Numbered from the stretch's first letter, positions 35,615 to 47,735 are shown. The stretch is 64,000 bases of DNA from Hypericum androsaemum (GCA_963995505.1 OZ023197.1:14630475-14694474); one strand, 5' to 3'. Notes: generated by a model not told the origin, from the letters alone. Made by a program: numbers and translations.

Positions 35615-36523
35615 TAGGGATGGCAATGGGTAGGATCCGGGTAGGATCCATAGGACTCAGATCTTTATCTTCTTTTTAAATGGTCGATCCAGATTCTTAT
35701 TCTTATCCTCTTTAAAAATAAGGATTCGGGCAGGATCTTGGTCCTAAAAAACCGGGTAGGATCAGGGCGACCCGCGGGTCCGTATTTTTTATAAAATATT
35801 TAATTCAAAAAATTAAATTATCTTTTGATAGTTTTCAAATAGCAATGAGATATTTTCATTCATTAAACATATCAATACAAAGAAATCAAACAAGCAAATA
35901 AAAAAAAGTTGAAGTTGGGTAAGTTAAAATTGAGAATTTGGTTCGTGATTTTCACTGCTATTACTTGGGGCCTGTGGTTGCTTCGTAATGGTATTATCTT
36001 CAATGAGGCGAGGTGCGATAATGAGCTTCTCTTGAATTCTGTGCTCTTTCATGCCCAAGAGTGGGTCTTTTGGACGAATGCCTCGATTATTCACAATCAA
36101 TCGCTGCTCACTTTCTTGATTACCTACAAAGATTTATAAGTCCCTCTTCTTCACCTCTTGAGATTGAAGGAACGTTTTGGTCGGGGGTGAGATTGTAACC
36201 GATGTAAATATCGGGACCATGTATCTTGTCTTTCTTTTTTCGCTTGCTCTATTTTGAATTTTTGTTTTAATAAAGAATATTTATCTACAAAAAAATTGAG
36301 AATTTGGTATTATGTCTAAAAATTAATATATATTATATTAATTTAAAAAATTCAGGTAGGATCAGGGCAGGATTCTATAGATCCATATCCATGCTCTTAT
36401 CCTTTCAAAATATCAGGATCCGGGCAGGATCAGGGTCCAGACCCGATCAAAGTCAACGGATCTTGGACCCTCGGGTCTGGATCAGGGTAGACCCTCAAGG
36501 TAAGGATCTAATTACCATCCCTA
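35615..36523. mobile_element. hAT-type MITE with nested LINE
   Basis: Termini TAGGGATGGCAATGGG and ATTACCATCCCTA are flanked by the 8-bp duplication GTTAATTA (35607-35614 and 36524-36531). It is related to 9578-10319 and 37874-38561, with GGGTAGGATC-type internal repeats. The element is interrupted by a LINE at 35943-36291; without that insert and its second target copy it would be about 540 bp. Confidence 0.87.
35943..36291 (+). mobile_element. 5'-truncated LINE tail inside hAT MITE
   Basis: A 17-bp target duplication AAAATTGAGAATTTGGT lies at 35926-35942 and 36292-36308. The insert begins within the extreme C-terminus of LINE ORF2 (ITWGLWLLRNGIIFNEA, then FHAQEWVFWTNASI) and continues through a 3' UTR with TTTTAATAAAGAATATTTA and a short A-tail. 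It ends much like the LINE at 11847-12841, so the two probably belong to related families. Nesting shows the LINE inserted after the MITE. Confidence 0.88.
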
Positions 36524-36771
36524 GTTAATTACCTCTTAAGCGTGCTTCACACAAGATCGAATAACGAGATATTGTCACCGGTGGTTTACGATCACAAACG
36601 GTTCGGATACGTAAACGATTTCCACGAGTTTTCTTACTTTGTAAAATCTGAGAACTAGTGGAACTAATCTGTAATAAGTCATCTGATGTGTATATTAGAA
36701 TGGGAAAAAGTACAAATTGGTCACCAGTTATTTTTCCCTTTTATAGGGAGGTCCGGCTCTCACATGTGTGC

Positions 36772-36930
36772 CACGTGGCATCCACGTGGCGCAAAGTGTC
36801 GAAGCTACCCAATAGCTTTGGCACGTGGCGAAGCTACCCACTAGCTTTGCCACGTGGCATGCCACGCGTTTGCCATGTGGCAAAGCTACCCAATAGCTCT
36901 GCCACGTGGCGCTGCGTGGCGTGCCACGTG
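36772..36930. repeat. cluster of six CACGTG palindromes
   Basis: CACGTG occurs at 36772, 36783, 36822, 36851, 36903 and 36925, mostly inside the larger palindrome GCCACGTGGC, with related CACATGTG and GCCATGTGGC between. Three copies of an AAGCTACCCAMTAGCT-type spacer separate them. CACGTG is the G-box core bound by plant bZIP and bHLH factors, but the pattern is also that of a local repeat; no gene starts nearby. Confidence 0.75.
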
Positions 36931-36934
36931 TCGG

Positions 36935-37401
36935 CCCAATGATTTTTGGGCCTAATGGGCCTGGACCCATTTTTGCTCAATAATGGGTGACTAATGGGCC
37001 CTAGGTCCAACGCTCGGCAACAATTGAACTAGGGCCATGAAATGTTAACACGTAGATTGTATTTATGATGAGATTTAATATGAAGAAGAGTTTTGTTATT
37101 TATATAATCACCAATTTGGATCAAGATGATTTTGTACATATTTATATATTTAAATAATTTTGATTAAACCCAATGGTTTTTGGGCCTAATGGGCCTGGAC
37201 CCATTTTTGCTCAATAATGGGTGACTAATGGGCCCTAGGTCCAATGCTTGGCAACAATTGAACTAGGGCCATGAAATGTTAACACGTAGATTGTATTTAT
37301 GATGAGATTTAATATGAAGAAGAGTTTTGTTATTTATATAATCTCCAATTTGGATCAGATGATTTTGTACATATTTATATATTTAAATAATTTTGATTAA
37401 A
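36935..37401. repeat. 234-bp tandem duplication
   Basis: A 234-bp unit starting CCCAATGATTTTTGGGCCTA is repeated directly at 37169 with only a few substitutions, so it is recent. The unit contains ATGGGCCTGGACCCAT-like palindromes and no frame of note. Confidence 0.9.
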
Positions 37402-37873
37402 ATTGGATTTCATTTGATTGGAGCATTATTATCTATTTGGATGTTGAAATTTCAACCACTATATTTTTGTTGTTCATGATCACTACCTTCCCTACAAATA
37501 GTTTTATTTTTTTATTATAAATTTCGATTATTTATTCCAATCAAAATTATGTCAAGAAGAAAAAAAAATTCATAACTCAGACACGCACTCTAACAAGTCC
37601 AAAACTGAGCGCGGTTGGACCCATGACATTTGTAAGAATCAAAGTTGTCCCGTCTGCTAGCTCATTAATAATGTTGATTTCTGGAACCGGCCCATCCACT
37701 TTCTGCCGATTGTTTCATTTTTCATTTTCTTTATTAATTTTCACTGGATAGTTACTTAGGAAACATCCAAACAGATTTTCATTTTTTTAGTGCCAGAGAC
37801 AAAACAATATCGGATCGAAACAACCAACAGAGAGATGTCAAGAGATTTTTTTAAGGGCATTGGCTGAAAGAAA

Positions 37874-38561
37874 TAGGAATGGCAAAAATATTCATGTCGG
37901 ACCCTACTCTTACTATACGGGTCTAAGGTATGTTGACTTTGACTAGGTCTAAGGTAAGGTATGAGTATTAGTCCATGTTTAGAAGTAGGGCTTAGGGTAT
38001 GGTATGAATCCATAGTTACACTCTATGGGTCGGACCATACATTTACATTTTAACCATATTTTAGACTCTACCCTAATTAGATAGTATTATAATATATATA
38101 ATATACTTTGTAGTTAACTTTAACATATTTATTATGTTATTACACAACCAACTTAGAAGATGTCGTGAATGATGGATCACTAGAAGCCAAAATTTTATAT
38201 TTTCTTTTGTTCAATTGTTTATGTACTCCAAACTCGAAAAGAAAAATCTTGTACTATTGAAATTAAATTGTAAAATTTGATATTTCATCAATTTTCTATT
38301 GAATATTGATGTGGAACATAGTAGATGTCTTAAATTTATTTAAATGTTATATAAAAATTAACTTTTCATTAAAAATTATAAAAATATAGAACGTTAAAAG
38401 GTCGGACCCAATAGACCCTGGGTTTTCAGGAGGGTAGGGTATGAATCTAACACTTGAAAATTTGTAGGGTCGAGGGTAGAGTATGAATCCAACTAAAAAA
38501 ACCAAGGAATGAGTATGATCCTATTAATACCTTACCCTACTCTACCCCATTGCCATCCCTA
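37874..38561. mobile_element. hAT-type MITE, older copy
   Basis: Ends TAGGAATGGCAA and TTGCCATCCCTA are flanked by GAAAGAAA (37866-37873) and GAAACAAA (38562-38569), an 8-bp duplication with one mismatch. Internal sequence matches the 9578-10319 element in reverse orientation. The more diverged ends suggest it is older. Confidence 0.8.
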
Positions 38562-38569
38562 GAAACAAA

Positions 38570-40974
38570 CAAGACTGGAATTAAATTTGGCCAACGTTAA
38601 TACAGCTCATTTTGGATAATCGTAATATTAAATATTAGTGTATCCTTCCTAGGGTAAATAATAATATATTAGGCATACTCAATAATCGAGGACCGACGGA
38701 TAATAAGAAATTTGTATTATTTCAAATACAATTTTGAATTTTGTGAACAATATCGATATAGTTGAAAATCTGATTGTATGTTTTTAAAAGTAAAATTTAT
38801 ATCTATATTACACTCGTAGGAATTAAATCTTGTACTTCTGTAAAATTTTGTTTATATTTTGTGCCACTTTCTTTAGAATCCAGAATAAGGGGACCACTTT
38901 CTCCGATGTGTTTTAATGAGTAAAATGATTTATCAATTTAAGAAGGTATCAATTTTGGCGATATTTTTTGGAAAATCCACGTAGACAGTGCCTCTCATCA
39001 TTTTGTTCTTTGATAGATATATATCTAGTACTTTAGGTATTGTACGTGATGTAATTATTTTTTTGGTAGTTTTTGGAAGAGTGATAAAAAAATTTACTTA
39101 TTAAAAATATATCAAACATTGCCCTTCTATATATATAATATATGCTATGCCAATTCGAGAATATATATAGTTGTCTTTAATTCGTGTCCTTCCTTTGGTT
39201 TCACCATCTCAGCAACCTCACAAAGTGGCAGCTAAAAAACAAGGGACAACTAATACCTTTTAAAATAGAATATGCCTTAATCAAACAAATTTAGACCGGT
39301 CTTTATGACCATCTTTTACCGATTCCATTGAAATATACTTTTGTGGAAGGAAAGGCTAATTAAAGAGATTTGGGCAGTTATTCAACGCCATAATTCCAAA
39401 CATTTTTTTTTGGTAACGAAATTACTACGAACAAGACTATCACACCTCTGCATCGAGTTTTGAGTTATGAAGAAATGCTATATTCAAATTTGGCAGGGCA
39501 AGTTTATTACTCATTTGTCACATACCTTATTCGATTTTAGATTTTTCAGCTCAATATTTATCTGAATACTATGTAATTTCGTCTAGCAAATTGTTTTATT
39601 GTCTAATGTTATCGTATTAAAAGATTAATTTTTCAGAGTCAAACTTTCGGATTCCTCTAAATCTTCTACATATACGATAAAGTAATTAATATCTGCAATA
39701 ACTTTGATTTCTTTAGGACAGATCGACACTGAATTGTTTGTGCCATAAACCAAGCATATGTCCAAATTCGAGGATAATAAACGTTGTTCCCTCAAAAAAA
39801 TACTCCTTCGTGCAATGATTTGATTTTGAACATCTTAATTGTAACGCACTCGTCCAGGACACGATACAATAACCACGAACCATCAAATTGTTTTAGAAGC
39901 AGAACATAATATGTTTTTAATAAGTCGAAAAAATCAGCTTATTGATAGACCTTCAAGCGAAAAAAGCTTAAACGTGGTTCTAAAGCATGAGTTGGCCTTT
40001 GATCAACTAGCTAAAGGGCAAAAACTGGTACATATCAGAGGTATAAACCACTATTAAAATTGCTTTAGCAGTGTTATCGAGATACTCTCTTCTATATCAA
40101 TATCTTCCAATAGGTTTTGCACCAACAAAATTTTCTATGAGGTCCACGATCGTAAGTTGTGTGCTATGATTCTATACTTAGGTTGTATATAATACTTACA
40201 ATAAATAAAGGAAAATTTACACAGAAAAAATTATTGGAGACTCCATTCACAACAAAATTTCATTTCACACCTGGAAAATAAGAAAGACGTGACCAAAAGT
40301 GACATGTGTTTTGACTTTTAAAGCATTAGTTGGACTTTCAGCCAAACTCTTATGTCGGTAACCTTTCGTCAATCAGTATTTAATCCATTCACAATGTTAA
40401 AATTTCGAAATAAGAGAATTTAAATCTTTTGCCCTTGTTTTGAATTTGATAACTTGAATTTGGAAATAAATGCATAGTCCTATTCCGGGGAGGAAGGAAT
40501 AAGCATGATTTTTTGGTAGGTAAATTAATTTTAATAATAAGTGTAGAATCCCGAACAAGTATTTTAAGTGAAGGCAACTTTCTATGTTCATGCAAATAGG
40601 AAGCTAATAGATATTTATGTACTAATTTCTTTGCTCAAGTTGGGTTAGTCAAACCTGTCGTCCACGAGGAGCTAATAATTACCCGCCTTTTGTCAGCGGT
40701 ACATACTTTTCTTGAACCATGCTGAGAAAGTTCCTGCCGTCCACGTCAAATGTACGGACCTATCGTTTCTTCGAGGTGCGAGTGCGAGTTACGTGCGGTG
40801 GGTATGAGTTGTGAAAGTTGCAGCGGTAACAGAAAATTATTAATTTTCGACAATTATAATTTTTTTCAAGAATTTTTTATTTAATCAAATATTTTAAATT
40901 CAAACCACAAAAACATAAATAAAAAAAACTCAAAATATATCATTCCAAGTTCCGTATCCCAACGTAGGTAACTA
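38570..40974. other. gene desert, nothing recognised
   Basis: About 2.4 kb of AT-rich sequence without recognisable frames, RNA genes or clear repeats. Confidence 0.5.
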
Positions 40975-40983
40975 CCGGATCGG

Positions 40984-43221
40984 ACGGGGTTGGATTGAGT
41001 GGAGACAAGGCTTGTCCCCACTGAAATGGATCAAGGTTTTTGATTTATAGACATGATTTTTTATGACTGTCAGATCTGTAGGGTTTTGGATTGAGTAGGG
41101 ACTACTAAAAAGTTGTCCCTACGGAGGGGACTCATTCAGAGCCATTGATCTATTTTTTTAATTAAAAAATTTGATCTGATGGTCAATATCACACGAAGGG
41201 TATTTTTGACCATATATTCCAAAAAGTGCCAACTAAGATTCCACCCACATTTATTCTGCCGCCCATATTAATTCTGCCGCCCACATTAATTCCACATTAA
41301 TTTCACTTTTTGACCATATATTCTCTTCCTCTTCCCCTCTCTTTCCTAGTCACTTTCTTTTCCTCTCTCTCTCATCCCATTTCCCCCGCCGGAGAAAAAG
41401 AAGAGATCGGGAGAAGAAGCTTCGCCGCCGGAGTGAGGAGGAGGTAGCTCGCTGGAGGAGGGAGTGGCTCTAAACCCCACTCAATCCCTTCCCTGCCACA
41501 GCGGAGAAGGAGGAGGTAGCTCACCGGAAGAGGGAGTGGCCGCGCGCTGCTCTCATCCTGTGCCCCGTCGGAGCCGGTGGCTCGGCTCGACTCCACCCCA
41601 CTGATCCAGCTACTATCCACCTCTTCCCCGTCGTTGTCCCAGCCGACTGGGGAGATCCTGAACAAGGAGGAAGCCGGAGGAGGAGGAAGCCGGAGGAGGA
41701 GACGAGCCAGGAGAGGAAGGAGAAGAGGCTGGGGGCGATGAGGATCTATTGATTTCTGTGTTTTTTTTTGTCTTTTTCAGTGGATCTATTGATTTCTGAG
41801 TTTGGTTTCATATTGATCGATCTCGGTTGTTTTTCGTATGTTTGGATATTGGTTTTCAGATGTTGGAATATTGGTTTTCGGATGTTGGAATATTGGTTTT
41901 CGTATGTTGGGATATTGGTTTTCGGATGTATTGGTATTGGTTTTCGTATGTTTGGATATTGGTTTTCGTATGTTGGGATATTGGTTTTCGTATGTTGGGA
42001 TATTAGTTTTCGGATGTATTGGTATTGGTTTTCATATGTTTGGATATTAGTTTTCGTATGTGAGAATATTGGTTTTCGTATGTTGCAATATTAGTTTTCG
42101 TATGTTTGGATATTGGTTTTCGTATGTTGGAATATTGGTTTTCGTATGTTGGAATATTGGTTTTCGTATGTATTGGTATTGGTTTTCGGATGTATTGATA
42201 TTGGTTTTCGTATGTAGTGATATTGGTTTGCATGTGTAGCGATTGTAGTTTTCATATGTAACGATACTGGTTTGCATGTGTAATGATATTGGTTTTTGTA
42301 TGTTGGAATATTGGTTTTCGTATGTTGGAATATTAGTTTTCATACGTTGGGATATTGGTTTTCAGATGTTGGGATATTAGTTTTCGGATGTATTGGTATT
42401 GGTTTTCGTGTGTAGCGATAGTAGTTTTCATATGTTACGATACTGGTTTGTATGTGCAATGATATTGGTTTTCAAATATTGGAATATTGGTTTTCGTATA
42501 TAGTAATATTGATTTGCATGTGTAGCGATATTGGTTTTCATATGTAGTGTAAAAGGCATACCGGGTTTTGACCAATAAATGGTTACCTTGCGAACCGAAC
42601 TAAATTCGGTCAGACACCAAAAATCTGACCAACCCGGGGCGGTTCACCCCAATTTTTTAAATAAAAAGCACATATGCGGTTTGACCCGGTCTAATATTCC
42701 TATTGGTTATATTCTAATATTTTTGATGAAAAATGTAATTTTTTTTAGGTATGTATGCGATTACATGTACAATTATACCTAGATTATATATAAATATATT
42801 TATTTTTTAAATTAAAAAATCCGGCCCGACCGGTAGTCCATCCGGTCGGACCGGTTGACCCATAGTACGACCCAAAATTTGGGTCGACTCCGGGTCGTAT
42901 TTTGAAAACTATTGGTTTTGTTGAGTGGATAATTTTGAATTTTGAAAGGAAGAGAGATGTGAAGAGTCAATTAATAGTAGGTTTTTGGGTTTAGGAAAAG
43001 TAATTAATTATTCCTCTCTTTTGGTTTGTAATGTTCCAATATTACCCCTGAATATAAATTTATTGCATTTCACTCTCTTTAGTCCATATGGGTAGGGACA
43101 ACCCATTGTCCCTACTGAATCCATGCCCGATCTGTAGACACGATTTTTAATGAAATCTGATTGTCCAAACGAAATTCCCTCCGTAGGGACAACTTTTATG
43201 TTGTCCACGCTCAATCCAAAA
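40984..43221. mobile_element. 2.2-kb Mutator-like non-autonomous element
   Basis: Flanked by the 9-bp duplication CCGGATCGG (40975-40983 and 43222-43230). Termini GGGGTTGGATTGAGTGGAGA and TTGTCCACGCTCAATCCAAA are imperfect inverted repeats, and further TIR-like copies lie just inside (41088 and about 43098), so the ends are layered. Inside: a GC-rich, CT/GA-biased block (41300-41750) that could be a captured gene leader, a 22-bp minisatellite (41826-42549), and a CCGGTCGGACCGG-bearing segment (42551-42916) akin to other MITEs here. No transposase is seen. Confidence 0.65.
41826..42549. repeat. 22-bp minisatellite, about 33 units
   Basis: Consensus GATATTGGTTTTCGTATGTTG with variants (TTGG/TTAG, CGTATG/CGGATG, TTGGTATTGG). 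The units translate as periodic NIGFRMLEYWF-type peptides on one strand and TYENQY on the other, in several frames; this is repeat translation, not a protein. Units towards the right are more degenerate and resemble repeats at 5150-5250. Confidence 0.93.
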
Positions 43222-43230
43222 CCGGATCGG

Positions 43231-43755
43231 GCATCCACAATTTCCAAAACGTGTCAGTGGGAACAGAATCCAACGAATCCCCAAGCGCTAGTACAAATGG
43301 GAAGCAACCACACGCGCCACCTACGTAGATAAATAAATAACCATTTTTTCAATAATTAGAAAACAACAAAAAGCCAATAAAAGAAAACAATTACAGAGAT
43401 TTTGATTTGTGTGTCTGTCAGTCGATTATTGTCTCATCTTCACTTGAGCAATAATTTCCTCAATATTTTTTTAATTCCTACAATTTAAATTCAAAATTTG
43501 TTTTAAAAAATCTCTTATCACAAACTCTAATTGGTAAACAATTAAAAGGAGATTCTCAACCGATGAAAATTTCCATGTCGCGAATTTTTACGATAATAAT
43601 CTAGATTAATTAATCTAGCGAAATTGTATAAACAAGATATTAAAGAGATTCTCGGCCTATGAATTCTATAGTTAATTACTTAACATTTAGAGGACACCCA
43701 AACAAGGGAATAACTAGAAGGCCAGGGACCGACAACTATCTTCCCTGGGAATTCG
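43231..43755. other. upstream region of proline transporter gene
   Basis: AT-rich sequence up to the putative promoter. Nothing else recognised. Confidence 0.5.
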
Positions 43756-43761
43756 GGGCGC

Positions 43762-43768
43762 TATATAA
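43762..43768 (+). promoter_or_regulatory. TATA box of proline transporter gene
   Basis: TATATAA in a GCGCTATATAAGGAAG context, about 200 bp upstream of the ATG at 43966, with a GA-rich leader between. This predicts transcription start near 43795. Confidence 0.55.
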
Positions 43769-43965
43769 GGAAGTTAGATAGGTGCATTTTAAAGCAGCCA
43801 AGCTGGCCGTTACACATATATATCCATTTGAGGAGGAGGGAAGGGGAAGAGGAAGAGGAGGGGGACCCACTTTTGGAACGAGGGAGAGGAGGAGAAAGCC
43901 GTAGGCTTTTTGGTAATTAGCACCACCTTGTTCAACGAGAAGGGGAGAAGGAGAGGGCAATTCTA

Positions 43966-46030
43966 ATGGAGGTGAATGGAGGAGAGTCCTCTTCTTCTGG
44001 ACCTAGGAAGATTTACGACGAGGAAACCTTGTCTGCGGAGGTCCCTAAAACTGCCCATCAGATTAGTACTGGTTAGTTTTCTCTCAAAGTACTTCGAGAA
44101 CTCTACGGGCTTGGTGGTTGTTCTTTATGTTTTTTTAATGCATGTGCATGTGTTCAGACAGGAAGTGTTTGTTTTGGTTGGGGACTTTTTGTTGCAAGCT
44201 TATGTATTTGTAATGAAATTTGCAGATTCGTGGTTTCAAGTGGGGTTCGTTCTCACCACCGGTATCAACAGTGCCTATGTGCTTGGATACTCAGGAACCA
44301 TCATGGTTCCTCTGGGTTGGACTGGTGGGGTTATTGGTTTGATCCTTGCTACTGCAATATCTCTGTATGCAAATTCTCTCATTGCCAAGCTCCATGAGTT
44401 TGGGGGCAAGAGACACATCAGATATCGGGATCTCGCGGGGTTTGTTTACGGTGAGAGCACAGGAACATTGTAGCGTTCGAGATGTTGAATTCGCCCGAAT
44501 CATCCGTATGACCTGTGATTCATTTGTTTCTGCAATTGTTTGTTGCAGGTAGAAAAGCTTATTCTCTTACATGGGGGTTGCAGTATGTTAACCTTTTCAT
44601 GATCAACACCGGATACATCATACTGGCGGGTCAGGCCCTTAAGGTAGGATATCGTCCATGATTTTAGTTCTTTTTGGGCAGTGCTCGGGTCAAAACATTC
44701 TGAAATTTTATTTTTTGATTCTGCAAATCCTATCCAGGCCGCCTATATTCTTTTCACAGACGATCATGTGATGAAGCTTCCGTATTTCATTTGCATTGCT
44801 GGTTTTTCTTGTGCCATGTTCGCTATTTCAATTCCTCATCTCTCAGCTCTGAGAATTTGGCTCGGAGTTTCAACGATCCTTAGCTTGATATACATTGTTG
44901 TGGCAGTTGTGCTTTCTGCTAAAGATGGTAGGTCAAGGCTTGCTACTTTCTTGACGTAATTATTTGGCTCAATTTTTTTATCAGTCTTTCTGAGCTCATT
45001 GGCATTCAATCACAGGAATCAAGGCACCCCCGAGAGATTACAATATCCCAGGATCATCGACATCCAAAATCTTTACAATTACAGGGGCCGCTGCTAACCT
45101 AGTTTTTGCATTCAATACTGGAATGCTTCCAGAGATTCAGGTACGTCGACCAAAAACATTCGAGTTAACGTGATGGTGCTTTTCGATCAAGTCTGGGTTT
45201 CCTTCATGAATTGGTTTTGCAGGGCCTCTTGTTCATGGTGCTACTTTCTTAGATCAACAGTTGCTTTAGTATGGCGGTGCCATTTTCGTTCTGCACCTAA
45301 CACTTTAACTTTTGACCAACGATTTTCGACAGGCAACAATAAGACAACCTGTTGTAGGTAACATGATGAAGGCCCTTTACTTCCAGTTCACAGCGGGGGT
45401 TGTACCTATGTACCTCGTCTGTTTCATGGGCTACTGGGCATACGGTTCTTCCACATCGACTTATTTACTCTCGAGCGTCAGCGGTCCGGTGTGGGTGAAG
45501 GCCTTGGCCAATTTTTCAGCATTCTTGCAATCAGTCATTTCCTTACATGTAATTGCGTCCCCTCTAGCCTGTCAATCTAGTTTACGAGTCAGGCTTCCCG
45601 TCGGACTCTCTGTTCTCCATCCTGCAATTCTCACCATAACTTCTTGCTGCAGATATTCGCTAGTCCAATGTACGAATACTTGGACACCAAGTTCGGGATT
45701 CAAGGGAATCCACTCGCCATACGAAACCTTTCGTTCCGTCTCGGAGTACGAGGTGGCTACCTGGCGTTCAACACCTTCGTGTCAGCTCTTCTGCCATTCC
45801 TCGGAGACTTCATGAGCCTCACCGGGGCGATTAGCACCTTCCCTCTCACATTCATACTTGCTAACCATATGTACCTGGTAGCAAAGAAGGCCAAGTTAAA
45901 TTCCTTGCAAAAGCTTTGGCATTGGATCAATGTTTGCTTTTTCGGCTTTATGTCTCTTGCGGCACTTGTGGCAGCTCTTAGGCTTATATCGGTAGATTCC
46001 AAAACCTACCATGTCTTTGCAGATTTATAG
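43966..46030 (+). CDS. ProT: proline transporter (ProT, AAAP family)
   Basis: Seven exons: 43966-44071, 44226-44450, 44549-44643, 44738-44927, 45016-45140, 45333-45548 and 45653-46030. All introns are GT..AG with matching phases; the product is 444 aa. It is a multi-pass amino-acid/auxin permease. Landmarks: [94 protein letters not shown] and the end [11 protein letters not shown], closely following Arabidopsis ProT1-3, plasma-membrane importers of proline, glycine betaine and GABA. Length and motifs are complete with no break. The start is the first ATG after the TATA box. The 3' UTR is partly duplicated downstream next to a LINE fragment. Confidence 0.95.
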
Positions 46031-46197
46031 TTTATCTCTTCCTTATTCTTTCCTACGTTAAGATTATTGACTCAGCTTTGTATTAGCATTTAGCGTTTTG
46101 AGTTGATACATAAATTACCGAAGATTTTCACTTTTTTTACCTCTTCGTTTATCTCTTCCCTATTCTTTCCTACGTTAAGATTATTGACTCGGCTTTG
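46031..46197 (+). repeat. duplicated 3'-UTR segment of ProT gene
   Basis: The 50-bp segment directly after the stop codon, starting TTTATCTCTTCCTTATTCTT, occurs again at 46148-46197 with few changes. The second copy runs straight into a LINE reverse-transcriptase fragment. Confidence 0.85.
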
Positions 46198-46530
46198 GAT
46201 AAGCGCATAGCTTCTTGGCGGGGTGCCTTGCTTTCTTTTGGGGGAGGGTCACCGTGATTCGATCTGTCCTTTCATGCATCCCTCTTTATTATATGTCATT
46301 GTTCCGGATTCCCCCTGGAGTGTTGAAGCTTTTGGAGGCGAGGATAAAGAAGTTTCTTTGGGCAGGGGACATTAACAAGAAGAGCTTCTCATTTGTGCCT
46401 GTCTCATGTTTGCCTCCCCAAGGATAGGGGTGGACTTGGTCTGATCCGATTAGACTTGCAAAATGAGGCTCTTTTATTAAAGTGGATCTGGCGTTTCTTA
46501 CATGAGCCGAGGGCCCTCTGGGTTACGAAA
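46185..46530 (+). mobile_element. LINE reverse-transcriptase fragment
   Basis: Translation gives LDKRIASWRGALLSFGGRVT, then VIRSVLSCIPLYYMSLF, IKKFLWAGD and, after a one-base shift near 46424, GGLGLIRLDLQNEALLLKWI. This is the post-catalytic region of plant LINE reverse transcriptases. Both the 5' and 3' parts of the element are missing, unlike normal 5' truncation, so it arrived or survived through deletion or template switching. Confidence 0.85.
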
Positions 46531-47735
46531 TAAGCCGTTTTAGCAAAATCAAGAGACGCAACAAAACTTCTGCAATAACCAAGTGGAGATATAATGCTCC
46601 CCTTATTTCTTTTACGCCACATATTTAACGTTTTTTCTGCCCAACTATCCGGTATCCAGAACTCACTCAGCTAATCAATCCGGGTTCAAGCTGGATCAGA
46701 CAACAAAACTGCATTTACGAGGCTCAAATTCGGGACTTTTGGTTACTCCAGAACAACCCTTTCACATTTTAAGGCATCATAAACTCAGCAAAAGATGCAA
46801 GGACGAAATCAAAAGGTTTCTAATTCACAATAATGTGAAGAAAGCTTCAGGTGGTAAAAGAAAAACATGGTCTCTTCCCATCCCATTAGCCAGCTCCCTA
46901 TTGCACTTCTACTGCAGACAAACATTTTCCTGGTGCTACTCTCTCAGGAGTCTGCAGACAACTTTATGTCTGATGCAAGGGTCTCCAGAAAATCAGCACA
47001 ATCGAATCTAATTCAGGGGAAGATGCTACCTGGCTACAACGAAAGGGCACGCAAACAAGAACGGCATATGTCGAGATTGAATAGCCGTGTGCAGCTACGG
47101 TAGCCCATTACTCAATACATTTTCTTGGCCAAGCAAAGAACGTATGCAGAGAACTGAGACATAACACAAGGCCTGCAGGCATTATCAATTCTATTAGGAT
47201 TGGGGTGTAAACCAGTATCCTCCCTGAATTGCAGAGTTCTATACATGGCAAGGCAAAGAAAGCCTCTACTTCTAGTGATGAAATAGGTATGATCTTCAAG
47301 TTTCACAAGGTTCATTGACATTTGGCAACCTAGATCAAAAAGATGAAATCCAAAGGATACAAGAAGCAATTTTGTTATAATAAATAACCAATCAACACGA
47401 AAATCCTGAGTGGGGGGCGCAGTTCTAACAAAGAACACAAGGAAGCTAGAGAGCCCATCAGCCTAACCTATAATTCAAATCCTAGACAACAAGCTACGAA
47501 ACTCAAACCAAAGTTCTCAAATCCAGCCATCAAGAGTACTCGAGAAACAGCGCGCCGCGACTTAGGATCACAAGATCAGCAGCCTACAAACAAGCTAGGC
47601 TGAAACACCGAACTCATCCACTCAGCCGCATCTCGAGTTGCTCTTTCCATCTCTAACCAAGCGTTAAACAAAACGAAACACAGAGGAAGTCAAGATAGCA
47701 GCATTGCATTACCGAAAAGGCGGGGTGGGATCGGA
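46531..47735. other. 3' flank of Yos1-like gene
   Basis: No coding frame recognised. The right part is the presumed 3' UTR of the minus-strand Yos1-like gene; a GTAATG donor-like site 22 bp after its stop (near 47713) hints at a 3'-UTR intron. Confidence 0.4.

Noticed and set aside
41768..42343. Aromatic-rich (plus) and TYENQY-repeat (minus) proteins
   Set aside because: Translations of the 22-bp minisatellite in several frames.
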